A DNA stretch of 64,000 bases from Parvularcula mediterranea (lineage in GTDB: Bacteria; Pseudomonadota; Alphaproteobacteria; Caulobacterales; Parvularculaceae). The stretch lies in assembly GCF_013085255.1 (NCBI RefSeq), contig NZ_JABFCX010000003.1, positions 124,001-188,000 on the forward strand. Reading direction: 5' to 3'. The notes beneath the pieces are model-generated. The model made no database searches. It saw nothing but the letters and a program-made list of their open reading frames with translations, and had not been told where the DNA came from. The translations under genes and the position numbers were made by a program. Position 1 is the stretch's first letter. Every line of letters starts with the position of its first letter. Of this stretch, positions 17,775-27,000 are shown one piece after another.

Positions 17775-18770
17775 ATGGCCGAAGCTTCGACCCCTGCCAG
17801 CAACTACTCCGCCACCAAGGAAGAGCTGCTCGAATACTACCGCATGATGCTGCTCATCCGCCGCTTCGAGGAGAAGGCGGGCCAGCTCTACGGCATGGGT
17901 CACATTGGCGGCTTCTGCCACCTCTATATCGGCCAGGAAGCGGTCGTGACGGGCCTTGAGGCGCTCCGTAAGGAAGGCGACCAGGTCATCACCGGCTACC
18001 GCGACCACGGCCACATGCTGGCCTGCGGCATGGATCCCAAGGGCGTCATGGCCGAGCTGACCGGCCGGGCAGGGGGCTACTCCAAAGGCAAGGGCGGCTC
18101 GATGCACATGTTCTCGTCGGAGAAGAAATTCTACGGCGGCCACGGCATTGTCGGCGCGCAGGTCCCGATCGGCGCGGGCCTCGCCTTCGCCAACAAGTAT
18201 CGCGGCAACGACAATGTCAGCTTCGCCTACTTCGGCGACGGCGCTGCGAACCAGGGTCAGGTCTTCGAAGCCATGAACATGGCCGAGCTCTGGGACCTGC
18301 CGGTCATCTTCGTCATCGAGAACAACCAATACGCCATGGGCACGAGCGTGAAGCGCGCTTCGGCGGAGACCCACTTCTACAAGCGCGGCGCCAGCTTCGG
18401 CATCCCGGGCAAGGAAGTGGACGGCATGGACGTCGTCGCTGTCCGCGAGGAAAGCCGCGAGGCCATCGACCACGCCCGCAATGGTGGCGGCCCCTACGTC
18501 CTCGAGATGAAGACCTACCGCTACCGCGGCCACTCCATGTCGGACCCGGCCAAGTACCGGACTCGTGACGAGGTCGACGACATCCGCTCGAACCAGGACC
18601 CGATCGAAGGCATCAAGCCGCGCCTCGCCAAGGCCGGTGTCTCCGAAGAGGAGCTCAAGGAGATCGACAAGGAGATCAAGGCGCAGGTCAAAGAGGCCGC
18701 CGACTTCTCCCTCGAAAGCCCTGAGCCCGATCCGGCTGAGCTGTATACGGACGTTCTCGCTGAAGCCTAA
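17775..18770 (+). CDS. pdhA: Pyruvate dehydrogenase E1 component, alpha subunit
   Basis: The E1 alpha subunit decarboxylates pyruvate with thiamine diphosphate and passes the acetyl group to E2. The 331 residues include the thiamine-phosphate/Mg motif GDGAANQGQ...IENNQ, the phosphorylation-loop-like YRYRGHSMSDP and the N-terminal RRFEEKAGQLY. This is the short heterotetrameric type used with a separate beta subunit. It is odd that pdhB and pdhC do not follow; the next gene is unrelated. A terminator at 17662 isolates it from upstream genes, so it probably has its own promoter in the 80-base gap. Confidence 0.96.
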   Translation: MAEASTPASNYSATKEELLEYYRMMLLIRRFEEKAGQLYGMGHIGGFCHLYIGQEAVVTGLEALRKEGDQVITGYRDHGHMLACGMDPKGVMAELTGRAGGYSKGKGGSMHMFSSEKKFYGGHGIVGAQVPIGAGLAFANKYRGNDNVSFAYFGDGAANQGQVFEAMNMAELWDLPVIFVIENNQYAMGTSVKRASAETHFYKRGASFGIPGKEVDGMDVVAVREESREAIDHARNGGGPYVLEMKTYRYRGHSMSDPAKYRTRDEVDDIRSNQDPIEGIKPRLAKAGVSEEELKEIDKEIKAQVKEAADFSLESPEPDPAELYTDVLAEA

Positions 18771-19656
18771 GCGAAGGCTCCTCAGGCCGGTTTCGGACTA
18801 TGCGGAGCGCGAGCTCCGCAGCTTCCTCTATGAAGGCGCGGGCAGCGAGGAGCTGTTCCTCACCCCACCCGGCGAAGCGTCGCTCGTCTCGCCGACGTCG
18901 CTCACCGCAACGATCTACAGCGTTCCGCTAACGGTCTACATTGGCGGCATTGCATCTGTGATCCTTGAGCTGACGCTGCCGAAGGTGCGCCACGGTGTCT
19001 GGGACCATTCGGTCTTCCCGCAGGACCCGGTCGTCCGCCTCAAGCGAACAGGGCTGGCCGCTATGGTCAGCTTCTACGGCGCAAGGTCTGTCGCCCTGAA
19101 GATGATCGAAGGCGTCAACCAAAGGCACGCAAAGATCAGTGGCAAGACGATAGATGGCCAGTCCTACCGCGCCACCGATCCCGAACTCCTCCTCTGGGTC
19201 CAAGCCACCGCCGCATGGGGTTTCATCGAGGCGTACAGCGCCTACGCACAGAAACTCAGCGGCGAAGACTGGAGCGAGGCGCTCACCGAAGCGGTGCCCG
19301 TGGCCGAGGCTTACGGCGTCGGTGATCCTCCGAGGAACAGGCCTGACATCGACGCTATCCTCACAAAGCATCAGACAGACCTCGACCCATCCGAAACCCT
19401 CAATACCTTCCTTACCCTGATGAAGACAACCCCAACTCTCCCAGGCGCGGGCCGTTTCCTCCAACCGCTCTTCGTCCGTGCGGCCATCAACCTCGTCCCG
19501 GACGAGATCAGCGAGCAGCTCGGCCTCGCGCGTCAGGGCCTCCGCAACGGCGAGCGCCTCCTCGTCCAGACCCTCGTCAGTGGCTCGCGCCTGATAAGCC
19601 TCAGGAACCACCCCGCGGCACTCCAGCGCCAGCGGCTCGGCTTAAACCCCCGCTGA
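18760..19656 (+). CDS. Oxygenase MpaB-like / DUF2236-family protein, start uncertain
   Basis: About 298 residues with the DUF2236 signature: a His-containing VNQRHAKISG, then YRATDPELLLWVQATAAWGF. Family members include the fungal oxygenase MpaB and latex-clearing protein and are thought to bind haem through conserved histidines. No ATG, GTG or TTG occurs in frame between the pdhA stop and the conserved region. The options are CTG at 18760, overlapping pdhA by 11 bases, or GTGs far inside pdhA (18637, 18565) that would add an implausible Arg/Ser-rich segment. It is probably translationally coupled to pdhA. The domain call is good and the 5' end is not. Confidence 0.72.
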   Translation: MKPKRRLLRPVSDYAERELRSFLYEGAGSEELFLTPPGEASLVSPTSLTATIYSVPLTVYIGGIASVILELTLPKVRHGVWDHSVFPQDPVVRLKRTGLAAMVSFYGARSVALKMIEGVNQRHAKISGKTIDGQSYRATDPELLLWVQATAAWGFIEAYSAYAQKLSGEDWSEALTEAVPVAEAYGVGDPPRNRPDIDAILTKHQTDLDPSETLNTFLTLMKTTPTLPGAGRFLQPLFVRAAINLVPDEISEQLGLARQGLRNGERLLVQTLVSGSRLISLRNHPAALQRQRLGLNPR

Positions 19657-19735
19657 AACCGCGCCACGCAGCATCGCCTTTCCAAGCTTCAAGCACTCGG
19701 TTAGAGCGCCCCTTCACCCGAACGAAGAGATCACC

Positions 19736-21088
19736 ATGACCGTCCACGTCCGTTTCGCCCCATCGCCTACTGGCAAGCTCCATGTCGGGAACATCCGCGC
19801 TGCGCTGTTCAACGCGCTTCTCGCCAGGGCTCACGGCGGCGTGTTCCTGCTCCGCTCGGACGATACGGATCAGGCCCGGTCGACCAAGGCGTTCGAGGAC
19901 GGCATCCAGAACGATCTCAAATGGCTCGGCCTCGAATGGGACGACTTTGCACGTCAGTCCGAGCGCTTCTCGGTCTACGAGGACGTCGCCGGCCACCTAA
20001 AAGAGCAGGGGCTCCTCTACCCCTGCTACGAGACCGCCGACGAGCTTGACCGCAAGCGGAAGCTCCAGCGCGCCCGTGGGTTGCCGCCGGTCTATGACCG
20101 CGCAGCGCTCGAGCTGTCCGAGCAGGAGAAGGCGGACCTCGAGGCCGAAGGTCGCCAGCCGCACTGGCGCTTCAAGCTCAAGCGCGCGGAGGTCCGCTGG
20201 GACGACATGATCCGCGGTGAGCAGGCCTTCGACACCGGCACCATGTCCGACCCGGTCCTGATCCGCGAAGACGGCGCGTTCCTCTACACGCTGCCGAGCT
20301 GCATCGACGATGTCGATTTTGGCATCACCCACGTCGTGCGCGGCGAAGACCACGTCACCAACACCGCGGCCCAGATCGAAGTCTTCCAAGCGATCATCGA
20401 CTATCGCGGCGATGGCAAGATCCCGACCTTTGCCCACCACTCGCTGCTCGTCGGCAAGGACGGCGAAGGCCTCTCAAAGCGTCTCGGCTCCCTCGCGATC
20501 GAGAACATGCGCGAGGAGGGGATCGAGCCCCAAGCCATCACCAGCCTTCTCGCCCGCCTCGGCACCAGCCAGCCGGTGGAACCTGTCCTGGCGATCGAGG
20601 AGCTGGCCAAGGGCTTCAGCTTCGACATCCTCGGCCGCGCGCCCGCCCGCTTCGACATGGAGGAGCTGAAGCTTCTCAACGCCAAGATCCTGCACGAGAT
20701 GCCCTACAGCGCTCTGGAGTCGCGGCTCGTGGAGCTCGGTGTCTCCGAGGATGTCTGGAACGTCGTGCACGGCAATATCGAACGTCTCGAAGACGCCGCC
20801 GACTGGCGCGACATCATCCAGCGCGCGATCCTGCCGGTGATCGACGATGAGGACCGCGAGTTCTGCCGCACCGCTGCTGAGAAGGCGCTGACCGTCTCTG
20901 CTGATGGTGAGGGCTGGTCCGTGCTGACCAAGGCGCTGAAGGAAGAGACTGGCCGCAAGGGCAAGGGTCTCTTCATGCCCCTCCGCAAGGCGCTGACAGG
21001 CAAGCCCAATGGCCCGGAAATGCCGGACCTCTTTGCGCTGATCGGAAAAGAGAAAGCCGCCGCTAGGCTTCGCGGCGAGCGCGCTTAA
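19736..21088 (+). CDS. gltX: Glutamate--tRNA ligase
   Basis: This class I aminoacyl-tRNA synthetase charges tRNA-Glu. The 450 residues include the HIGH-equivalent SPTGKLHVGN near the N-terminus and the KMSKS-equivalent GLSKRLG near residue 247, with the helical anticodon-binding region after residue 300. Alphaproteobacteria often carry two GltX paralogues, one of which may charge tRNA-Gln for later amidation; which this is cannot be told here. The ATG at 19736 follows GAAGAGATCACC. The stop is 30 bases before the pirin gene. Confidence 0.96.
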   Translation: MTVHVRFAPSPTGKLHVGNIRAALFNALLARAHGGVFLLRSDDTDQARSTKAFEDGIQNDLKWLGLEWDDFARQSERFSVYEDVAGHLKEQGLLYPCYETADELDRKRKLQRARGLPPVYDRAALELSEQEKADLEAEGRQPHWRFKLKRAEVRWDDMIRGEQAFDTGTMSDPVLIREDGAFLYTLPSCIDDVDFGITHVVRGEDHVTNTAAQIEVFQAIIDYRGDGKIPTFAHHSLLVGKDGEGLSKRLGSLAIENMREEGIEPQAITSLLARLGTSQPVEPVLAIEELAKGFSFDILGRAPARFDMEELKLLNAKILHEMPYSALESRLVELGVSEDVWNVVHGNIERLEDAADWRDIIQRAILPVIDDEDREFCRTAAEKALTVSADGEGWSVLTKALKEETGRKGKGLFMPLRKALTGKPNGPEMPDLFALIGKEKAAARLRGERA

Positions 21089-21118
21089 GTCTAGGGAACT
21101 ATCCGACAGGAGGTTCCC

Positions 21119-22021
21119 ATGACCACCCACGACCTGACGCATTCGGAAGACCTGGCAACGCGCATTGTGCCGCGCGCCCGTGATCTTGGCGGCTTCTCCG
21201 TACGCAGAGCGCTGCCCTCGCCCCAGCGGCAGATGGTGGGGCCATTCATCTTCTTCGACCAGATGGGTCCTGCGGACTTCAAGCCGTCGGATAAGGGCAT
21301 CGATGTGCGCCCGCACCCGCATATCGGGCTGGCCACTGTCACCTACCTGTTCCAAGGGAAGATCCGCCACCGCGATAGCCTTGGTACGACCCAGGACATC
21401 GAACCCGGTGCGGTCAACTGGATGACGGCAGGGAAGGGGATCACCCACTCCGAGCGGACGCCAGAAGACCTTCAGGGTACGGCCTACGGCATGTTCGGTA
21501 TCCAGACATGGATTGCTCTGCCCAAGGACAAGGAAGAGATGGACCCCGCGTTCATCCACCACGGCAAGGACGCGCTGCCGACCCTCGATGGCGATGGCCT
21601 CCACGGCAAGCTGATCCTCGGTGATGCCTACGGAGCATCGTCACCGGTCGAGACCGCTTCAGACACCTTCTACGCCGACGTCACGATCGCTCCGGGTACG
21701 AAGCTCCCGCTGCCTGATAATCAGGAAGACCGCGGCATCTACGTCGTTCAGGGCTCGGTTGAGCTGGCGGACAAACAGATCGGCGAGGCTGAGATGCTGG
21801 TTTTTGGCGATGGGCCGCAGGCGGTGAAGGCTGGCCCAGACGGCGCTCGCGTGATGGTGTTTGGCGGCGGGGTCATGGATGGGCCGCGGCATATCTGGTG
21901 GAATTTCGTGGCTAGCGACAAGGATATGATCGAAGCCGCCAAGGCCGACTGGAAGAAAGAGGGCCACGGACGGTTTACTCTTCCGCCTAATGACGATCAG
22001 GAGTTCATCCCGATCGACTAG
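21119..22021 (+). CDS. Pirin-family protein
   Basis: 300 residues with the bicupin pirin fold. The N-terminal cupin shows HPHIGLATVTYLF and the downstream metal-site residues in GKGITHSERTP; the C-terminal cupin has lost most ligands, as usual. Some pirins act as quercetin 2,3-dioxygenases or regulate partner enzymes such as pyruvate dehydrogenase E1; the role here is open. AGGAGG is placed 6 bases before the ATG. The 3' end converges on pbpC with 2 bases between stops. Confidence 0.93.
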   Translation: MTTHDLTHSEDLATRIVPRARDLGGFSVRRALPSPQRQMVGPFIFFDQMGPADFKPSDKGIDVRPHPHIGLATVTYLFQGKIRHRDSLGTTQDIEPGAVNWMTAGKGITHSERTPEDLQGTAYGMFGIQTWIALPKDKEEMDPAFIHHGKDALPTLDGDGLHGKLILGDAYGASSPVETASDTFYADVTIAPGTKLPLPDNQEDRGIYVVQGSVELADKQIGEAEMLVFGDGPQAVKAGPDGARVMVFGGGVMDGPRHIWWNFVASDKDMIEAAKADWKKEGHGRFTLPPNDDQEFIPID

Positions 22022-22023
22022 GC

Positions 22024-24051
22024 TTAAGCCCCGCTGTCCACGAGCCGCACCTTCGCCCCGATAGTGCGGCCTTCGGCATCGGCTACCGTGAAGCGATAGA
22101 AGCCTTCGCCGTCGGGATGCCAGAGGACATTGCCGTGTCGGTCACGCTGAATCGGCTTGCCATCAACGTACCATGAGAGCGAGCCGTTCCCCCGGGCCGA
22201 AAGAACGAATGGCCTGCCATCAGCCTTGCTCCAGAGGGTCGAGCCGTCCTGAGGAAAGACGATCTCAGGTGCGGTCTGGCGCTTGATGCGGCGCAGGGCG
22301 ACGGGTTTGGGCTCTGCAGGACGATCCTCACCCACGCCCTCGCGCTGTACGCTGATCGCATCAAAGACGTCGAAGAGCACAGGTAGGGCTGTCTCCCGCC
22401 CGGTTGCGCCGGGCCTTGCGCCGCCATCGGGCCTGCCGATCCAGACGACGACAGCGTGGTCACCGCTCACGCCAGCAGCCCAGGCGTCGCGGAAGCCATA
22501 GGATGTGCCGGTCTTGAAGGCGATCCGGGTACCGCCCTTGCCCAGCTTCGCGGGCAGTCTTCCGTCTACGGTTGGAGATGCCTCGAGGATGCTGCGGATA
22601 TCCTCAGCGGCTTCGGCGGATAGGAGGCGGAAGGGTTCTTTCTGTCCGGCAACCAGCGCTTCCTCCTGAGTCCGGATCAGCGGGCGCACTTCGCCATCAT
22701 GCCCAAGCGCCGCGTAGAGAAGCGCGAGGTCCTGCGCCGTCGTGCCGAGGCCACCAAGCGCGACTGCGAGACTATGCGCCGAATTCTCCGTTCCCGGAAG
22801 AGCGACAGGCACGCCGCTGCTCCTGAGGCTGCCAAGGAAGCGGGCAGGCCCGACCCGGTCGAGGAGCAGGACAGCGGGAACATTGAGCGAATGCTGCAGG
22901 GCCTCCGCCGCCGTCAGTTCCCCGTTGAAGGTCCGTCCGAAGTTCTGGGGCTCATAGCCGCCAAAGCGTGTGGGCAGATCTGCGATCCGCGTGCCCGGTG
23001 CGGCAATCCCTTCCTGAAACGCAAGTCCGTAGACGAAGGGTTTCAGTGTGGAGCCCGGCGAGCGCTTGCGGTTGGTCAGGTCCATCCAGCCGCCCGGCCT
23101 GCCTCGTCCAACCGACCCCACCGAGGCGATAACGGCATTGTCTTCGAGGCGGACGATCAGCCCCGCAGCCTGAACATCGGGTCCTTCACTATCCGCCGTA
23201 ATGGCAAGGAGGCGCTGCAGCGCCATCTGGGCTGGTCTGTCGATCGTTGTGCGGAGGATGGCTCGCTTGTCGCCATCTTGTTTGAGGCTGCCCGCGAAAT
23301 GCCAGGCATCAGATGGGAAGGCCTTTCGGTCTTCCGGTACGGCTGCGACGTTCGCCTCATCCATGCGCTGCGCAGGAAGGAACTCCTTTGCCTCCAGCTG
23401 AGACAGGACCGCCTTGCGGCCACCGCGAGCAGCTTCAGGCCGCAGGTCGGGTCGTCGGGCCTCAGGGGCCTGAGGGATCGCCAGAAGAAGCGCGATCTCT
23501 GCATCCGTGAGCGCCTTGGGGTCCCGTCCGAGGTAGGCGAGGCTGGCGGTCCTGATGCCTTCCAGATTGCCGCCATAGGGCGTCAGCGTGAGATAGAGCT
23601 CAAGCACCTCGCGCTTTGTCAGCCTACGCTCGATCTGCCATGCCCGAAACGCTTCGATGGCCTTTGACGGCAGGGTTCTGGGACGAGGCTCGAGAAGCCG
23701 CGCTGTCTGCATCGTGATGGTCGAGGCACCCGATACGATCCGCCCTCGGAGAATGTTGTCCCGGCTTGCACGAAGAACGGCGAGCAAGTCCACACCGCCA
23801 TGCGCGTAGAACCGCTCGTCTTCGATCAGCAGGAGGGCTTCGATAAACCGCGGATCGACCCTGTCCAGATCAGCTGCCAGCCGCCAGCGTCCGTCTTCGA
23901 CGGGAAATGTCCTCAGCGGCAGGCCATCGGAGTCTGTCACGACTCGCGAGAGCTGCACCTCAAGCGGAGGAGGCAGGGCCCTGTCGATGGCCAGGACGAA
24001 GAGCGCCGCTGCCAGCAGCCCTCCGCCGAGGATCAGGGCCAGCCGTCTCAC
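22024..24051 (-). CDS. pbpC: Penicillin-binding protein 1C (bifunctional transglycosylase/transpeptidase)
   Basis: 675 residues. An N-terminal membrane anchor is followed by the GT51 glycosyltransferase domain (IEDERFYAHGGVD, GASTITMQTARLL), the transpeptidase domain with SPGSTLKP (SxxK), HSLN (SxN) and FKTGTSYGFRD (KTG), and a C-terminal BiPBP_C domain. It acts in the periplasm in cell-wall synthesis. The start overlaps the stop of the alpha-2-macroglobulin gene by 4 bases (ATGA), the widespread pbpC-macroglobulin operon in which the two are proposed to repair the wall and trap attacking proteases together. Confidence 0.96.
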   Translation of the reverse strand: MRRLALILGGGLLAAALFVLAIDRALPPPLEVQLSRVVTDSDGLPLRTFPVEDGRWRLAADLDRVDPRFIEALLLIEDERFYAHGGVDLLAVLRASRDNILRGRIVSGASTITMQTARLLEPRPRTLPSKAIEAFRAWQIERRLTKREVLELYLTLTPYGGNLEGIRTASLAYLGRDPKALTDAEIALLLAIPQAPEARRPDLRPEAARGGRKAVLSQLEAKEFLPAQRMDEANVAAVPEDRKAFPSDAWHFAGSLKQDGDKRAILRTTIDRPAQMALQRLLAITADSEGPDVQAAGLIVRLEDNAVIASVGSVGRGRPGGWMDLTNRKRSPGSTLKPFVYGLAFQEGIAAPGTRIADLPTRFGGYEPQNFGRTFNGELTAAEALQHSLNVPAVLLLDRVGPARFLGSLRSSGVPVALPGTENSAHSLAVALGGLGTTAQDLALLYAALGHDGEVRPLIRTQEEALVAGQKEPFRLLSAEAAEDIRSILEASPTVDGRLPAKLGKGGTRIAFKTGTSYGFRDAWAAGVSGDHAVVVWIGRPDGGARPGATGRETALPVLFDVFDAISVQREGVGEDRPAEPKPVALRRIKRQTAPEIVFPQDGSTLWSKADGRPFVLSARGNGSLSWYVDGKPIQRDRHGNVLWHPDGEGFYRFTVADAEGRTIGAKVRLVDSGA

Positions 24052-27000
24052 GGAGCGATGACCATCTCGCGGCTTGCCGAGCGCCCGAAGATCTGTGGAC
24101 GGTACATATCTTCGGTTACCGCGCCGGGAAGGGTGAAGCTTCCGGGCGTCACCGCTCGTGCGATGTAGGCAAAACTGAAAGGGTCATTCCCTGCACGGAT
24201 CACCGAGGCGACAAAGCGGTCATCCCTGGCTTCGGCGATATCGGCGCGGGTCAGCCTGCCAAGGAACCGGTAGGGGCCGCTGACGGCATCACCCGGATCC
24301 AGCACGGCTTCAATCTCGAGGCCAGCGGGGAGGAGGTCCGTGACCACCAGCTGCGCCCTGCGTTGCTCGGCACGGTTCAGGGTGAGCTTGACGATCACAC
24401 GGTCCCCGCGGGCCAGCGTCGTGAGGTCAACTTCGTTGCCCGCCGTGTCGGTGATCGCTTTCGTGACCTCAATGCCTTGGGAGGTAGCGGTAGGCGCCTC
24501 TGATGGGATGCCTTCCGTCAGGGTGCTGACGTAGATCGTCTCGTCGCCTGCGTTGTCGTAGCGCTCGCCAGTTGGAATACCATCGAGAACATCGCTTTGC
24601 GTCTGGCTTCCATCCTTGGTCAAGAAGGCCTGGTCACGGCCACGGGCCATGGCTTCTGCCGCCTTGAGGAGGAAGGCTTTCTCCTGCGTTGTCATACTCA
24701 GCGGATCGGGGAAGTTTTCGTCAGCACGGAAATAAAGCGCTGCGGCTTGTTCGGTCCTGCCGCTCTCGGCAAGGAGCTGGATGATGCCAGCTGCGTCGCG
24801 GTTGATGGTCTGGTACCAGTCCCCGCGATTGACGTAACCCGCCGTCGCGACCGCGCGCTTCAATGCGTTCTCGGACCGCCCCCTGTCGCCGATGGCTGCG
24901 AGTGCTGCGCCGATCTGGGCCTTGGCAAGGGGGCTTTCGATCTCGTCGAGCTGCGCATCGTGGACGTAGCGCAGGCGCGACCGGTCAGCCTTTCCGGCCT
25001 TCGCCAATACGTAGAGCGAGTAGGCGGACGAACGCTGCTCAAGTCTAGCTTGCGTATCCTCCGTATAGCGAGGAGACCTGATGCGGGTATCGTAGCCATA
25101 GGCGCGGTAGAGCTCACCCATACTCACGGGTTGAAGCGCGCGGTGGGCGAGGTCGAGCGCAGCTTCGGGAACCGGCATCCCCGCTTCGCGCGCTGCCGCT
25201 AAGAACTCCACGGCATAGGCGCCAAGCCAAGGCGATGCCGAGCGGTCACCGACGCGCCAGAGGCCAAAGGCTCCATCCGGGCCCTGCCGCTCGAGGAGCG
25301 TCTCGACGGTCTCACGGAGGATACGCGTCTCGCGATCATCCCGGTCGGACTTATAGAGCAGCGGCGTTGCGCGGCTCACCAGCTGCTCCGTACACCCGTA
25401 GGGATAGGAGAGGAGCGAGTTCGAAAGGCTCGCCCTGTCAATGGGCGTCGGTGAGGCAGAGATCAGCGTGCTGACCGAGCCTGGGATCAGCCCATCGAAC
25501 AGGTCTGCTGGCGGTGTGTAGCCGCCTCCAGCCTCGACGGTGGCCCTTGCGTAGCGGCGCTCAGGGAGAAACGCGCCGCGGGTCTCCATCTGATAGGTCC
25601 GGGAGATGCTGAAGCCTCGGGGTCCTTCGACGGCGAGGGTGTAGGTCTCCACGCCAGGGTCGCCAGCCGTCAGGGGCACCGAAGCTTCACGCCGCTCTCC
25701 GGCAGACAGATCGAAGCTGCCTGACACGGGTTCAATCGATCCGCTCTCTGTGCTGACGGTGTAGTTGTAGGTGCCGGCTGCGCCTTCCACATTGTCGACC
25801 GTGAGCGTCGCCTCGGCACTGTCGCCTGGCGAAAGGAAGCGCGGCAGGACGAGCTCTGCCGGCACAGGGTCGCGGACAGTTAGCGGTGCTGACGCTGAGC
25901 CCAGCGCATCGTCAGACCACAGAACGGCCATGACGCGCAGCTCGCCATTGAAGTCAGGAACGGCGACGTCGATTTGCGCTTCGCCATCGCTGCCGAAGCT
26001 GACCGGACCTTCGAAGAGCGCGACGGTCTTGGTTGGCACGACCGAGAGGCCTGCTCCGCCGATCGCGTCGCCACCTGAACGCAGGCGGCCCATTTCGCCC
26101 GTGTCTGGGTCCAGCAGCCGTCCGTAGTCGTCATAGACGTCAACGCCGAGCGAGCGTTTGCCGAAGATATAGTCCTCAGGATCTGGCGAGGCGTAGCGGG
26201 TGAGAAGGAGGATGCCCTCATCCACCGCCGCGAGGGTCGCATAGACTTCCTGCCCCGCCGCAATGTCTCCGCCGTCGATGGTGACGGTCAAATCCTCACG
26301 CGGACGAACGAGTTCGGGCATGTCGAGAGCCACGTCGAAGGTACGGCCGTCCATGTTCATGGGGACATAAGCAGCACCCACAGCACGGCGGGGGATCGGC
26401 TGGATGCCCGGCTTCCTGTCCGTATAGAGACTGACGAGGACGTAGGCGCCTGCGCCCCATTCCTCCGTGACGGTCAGGGTGACCTCCGTGCCTTCCGCGG
26501 GCACATCCACATGCTCCAGCGACAGGATGCCATCGGCGGCCACAGCGACCTCTGCGATGCCTGCGTAGGGCGGTTGAATCGCCACGGTGATCTCTTGGCC
26601 GACAGTGACCCCTTCGTCGGGTGTCAGGATGCGGACGCTGTCAGGCGCAGGCGTTCCGTCTGCGGAGCGGCCACCATAACCGACCCAGAAGCCGCGCGAC
26701 GCAAGGTCTTCGCCGTCATGGCTCGCGATGAGGGTATAGTCGCCCCAAGGCAGTTCCGGCGTTGAGACGAGCGCAGCGTCCGCTCCCGGTTGCGCAAGTC
26801 CTTCGGTGATGGTCACAATTCGCTTAGACCGTCTCCAGCGCCAGCGGCCGCTTTCTTCCCTGTACCAATCATACTCATAGTCGCGGCGGATGAGACGCCA
26901 GCGGACATCGGTGGAGAGAGGCACACCGTCGCCATCGACTGCGCGCAGCTCGAAGGTCGCGGGCTTCTCACGCTCTGCCGATCCCTCGAACCCGGGTTTC

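Noticed and set aside
22699-23667. 322-residue open frame opposite pbpC
   Set aside because: Antisense to the transglycosylase/transpeptidase domains with intact motifs; no independent support.
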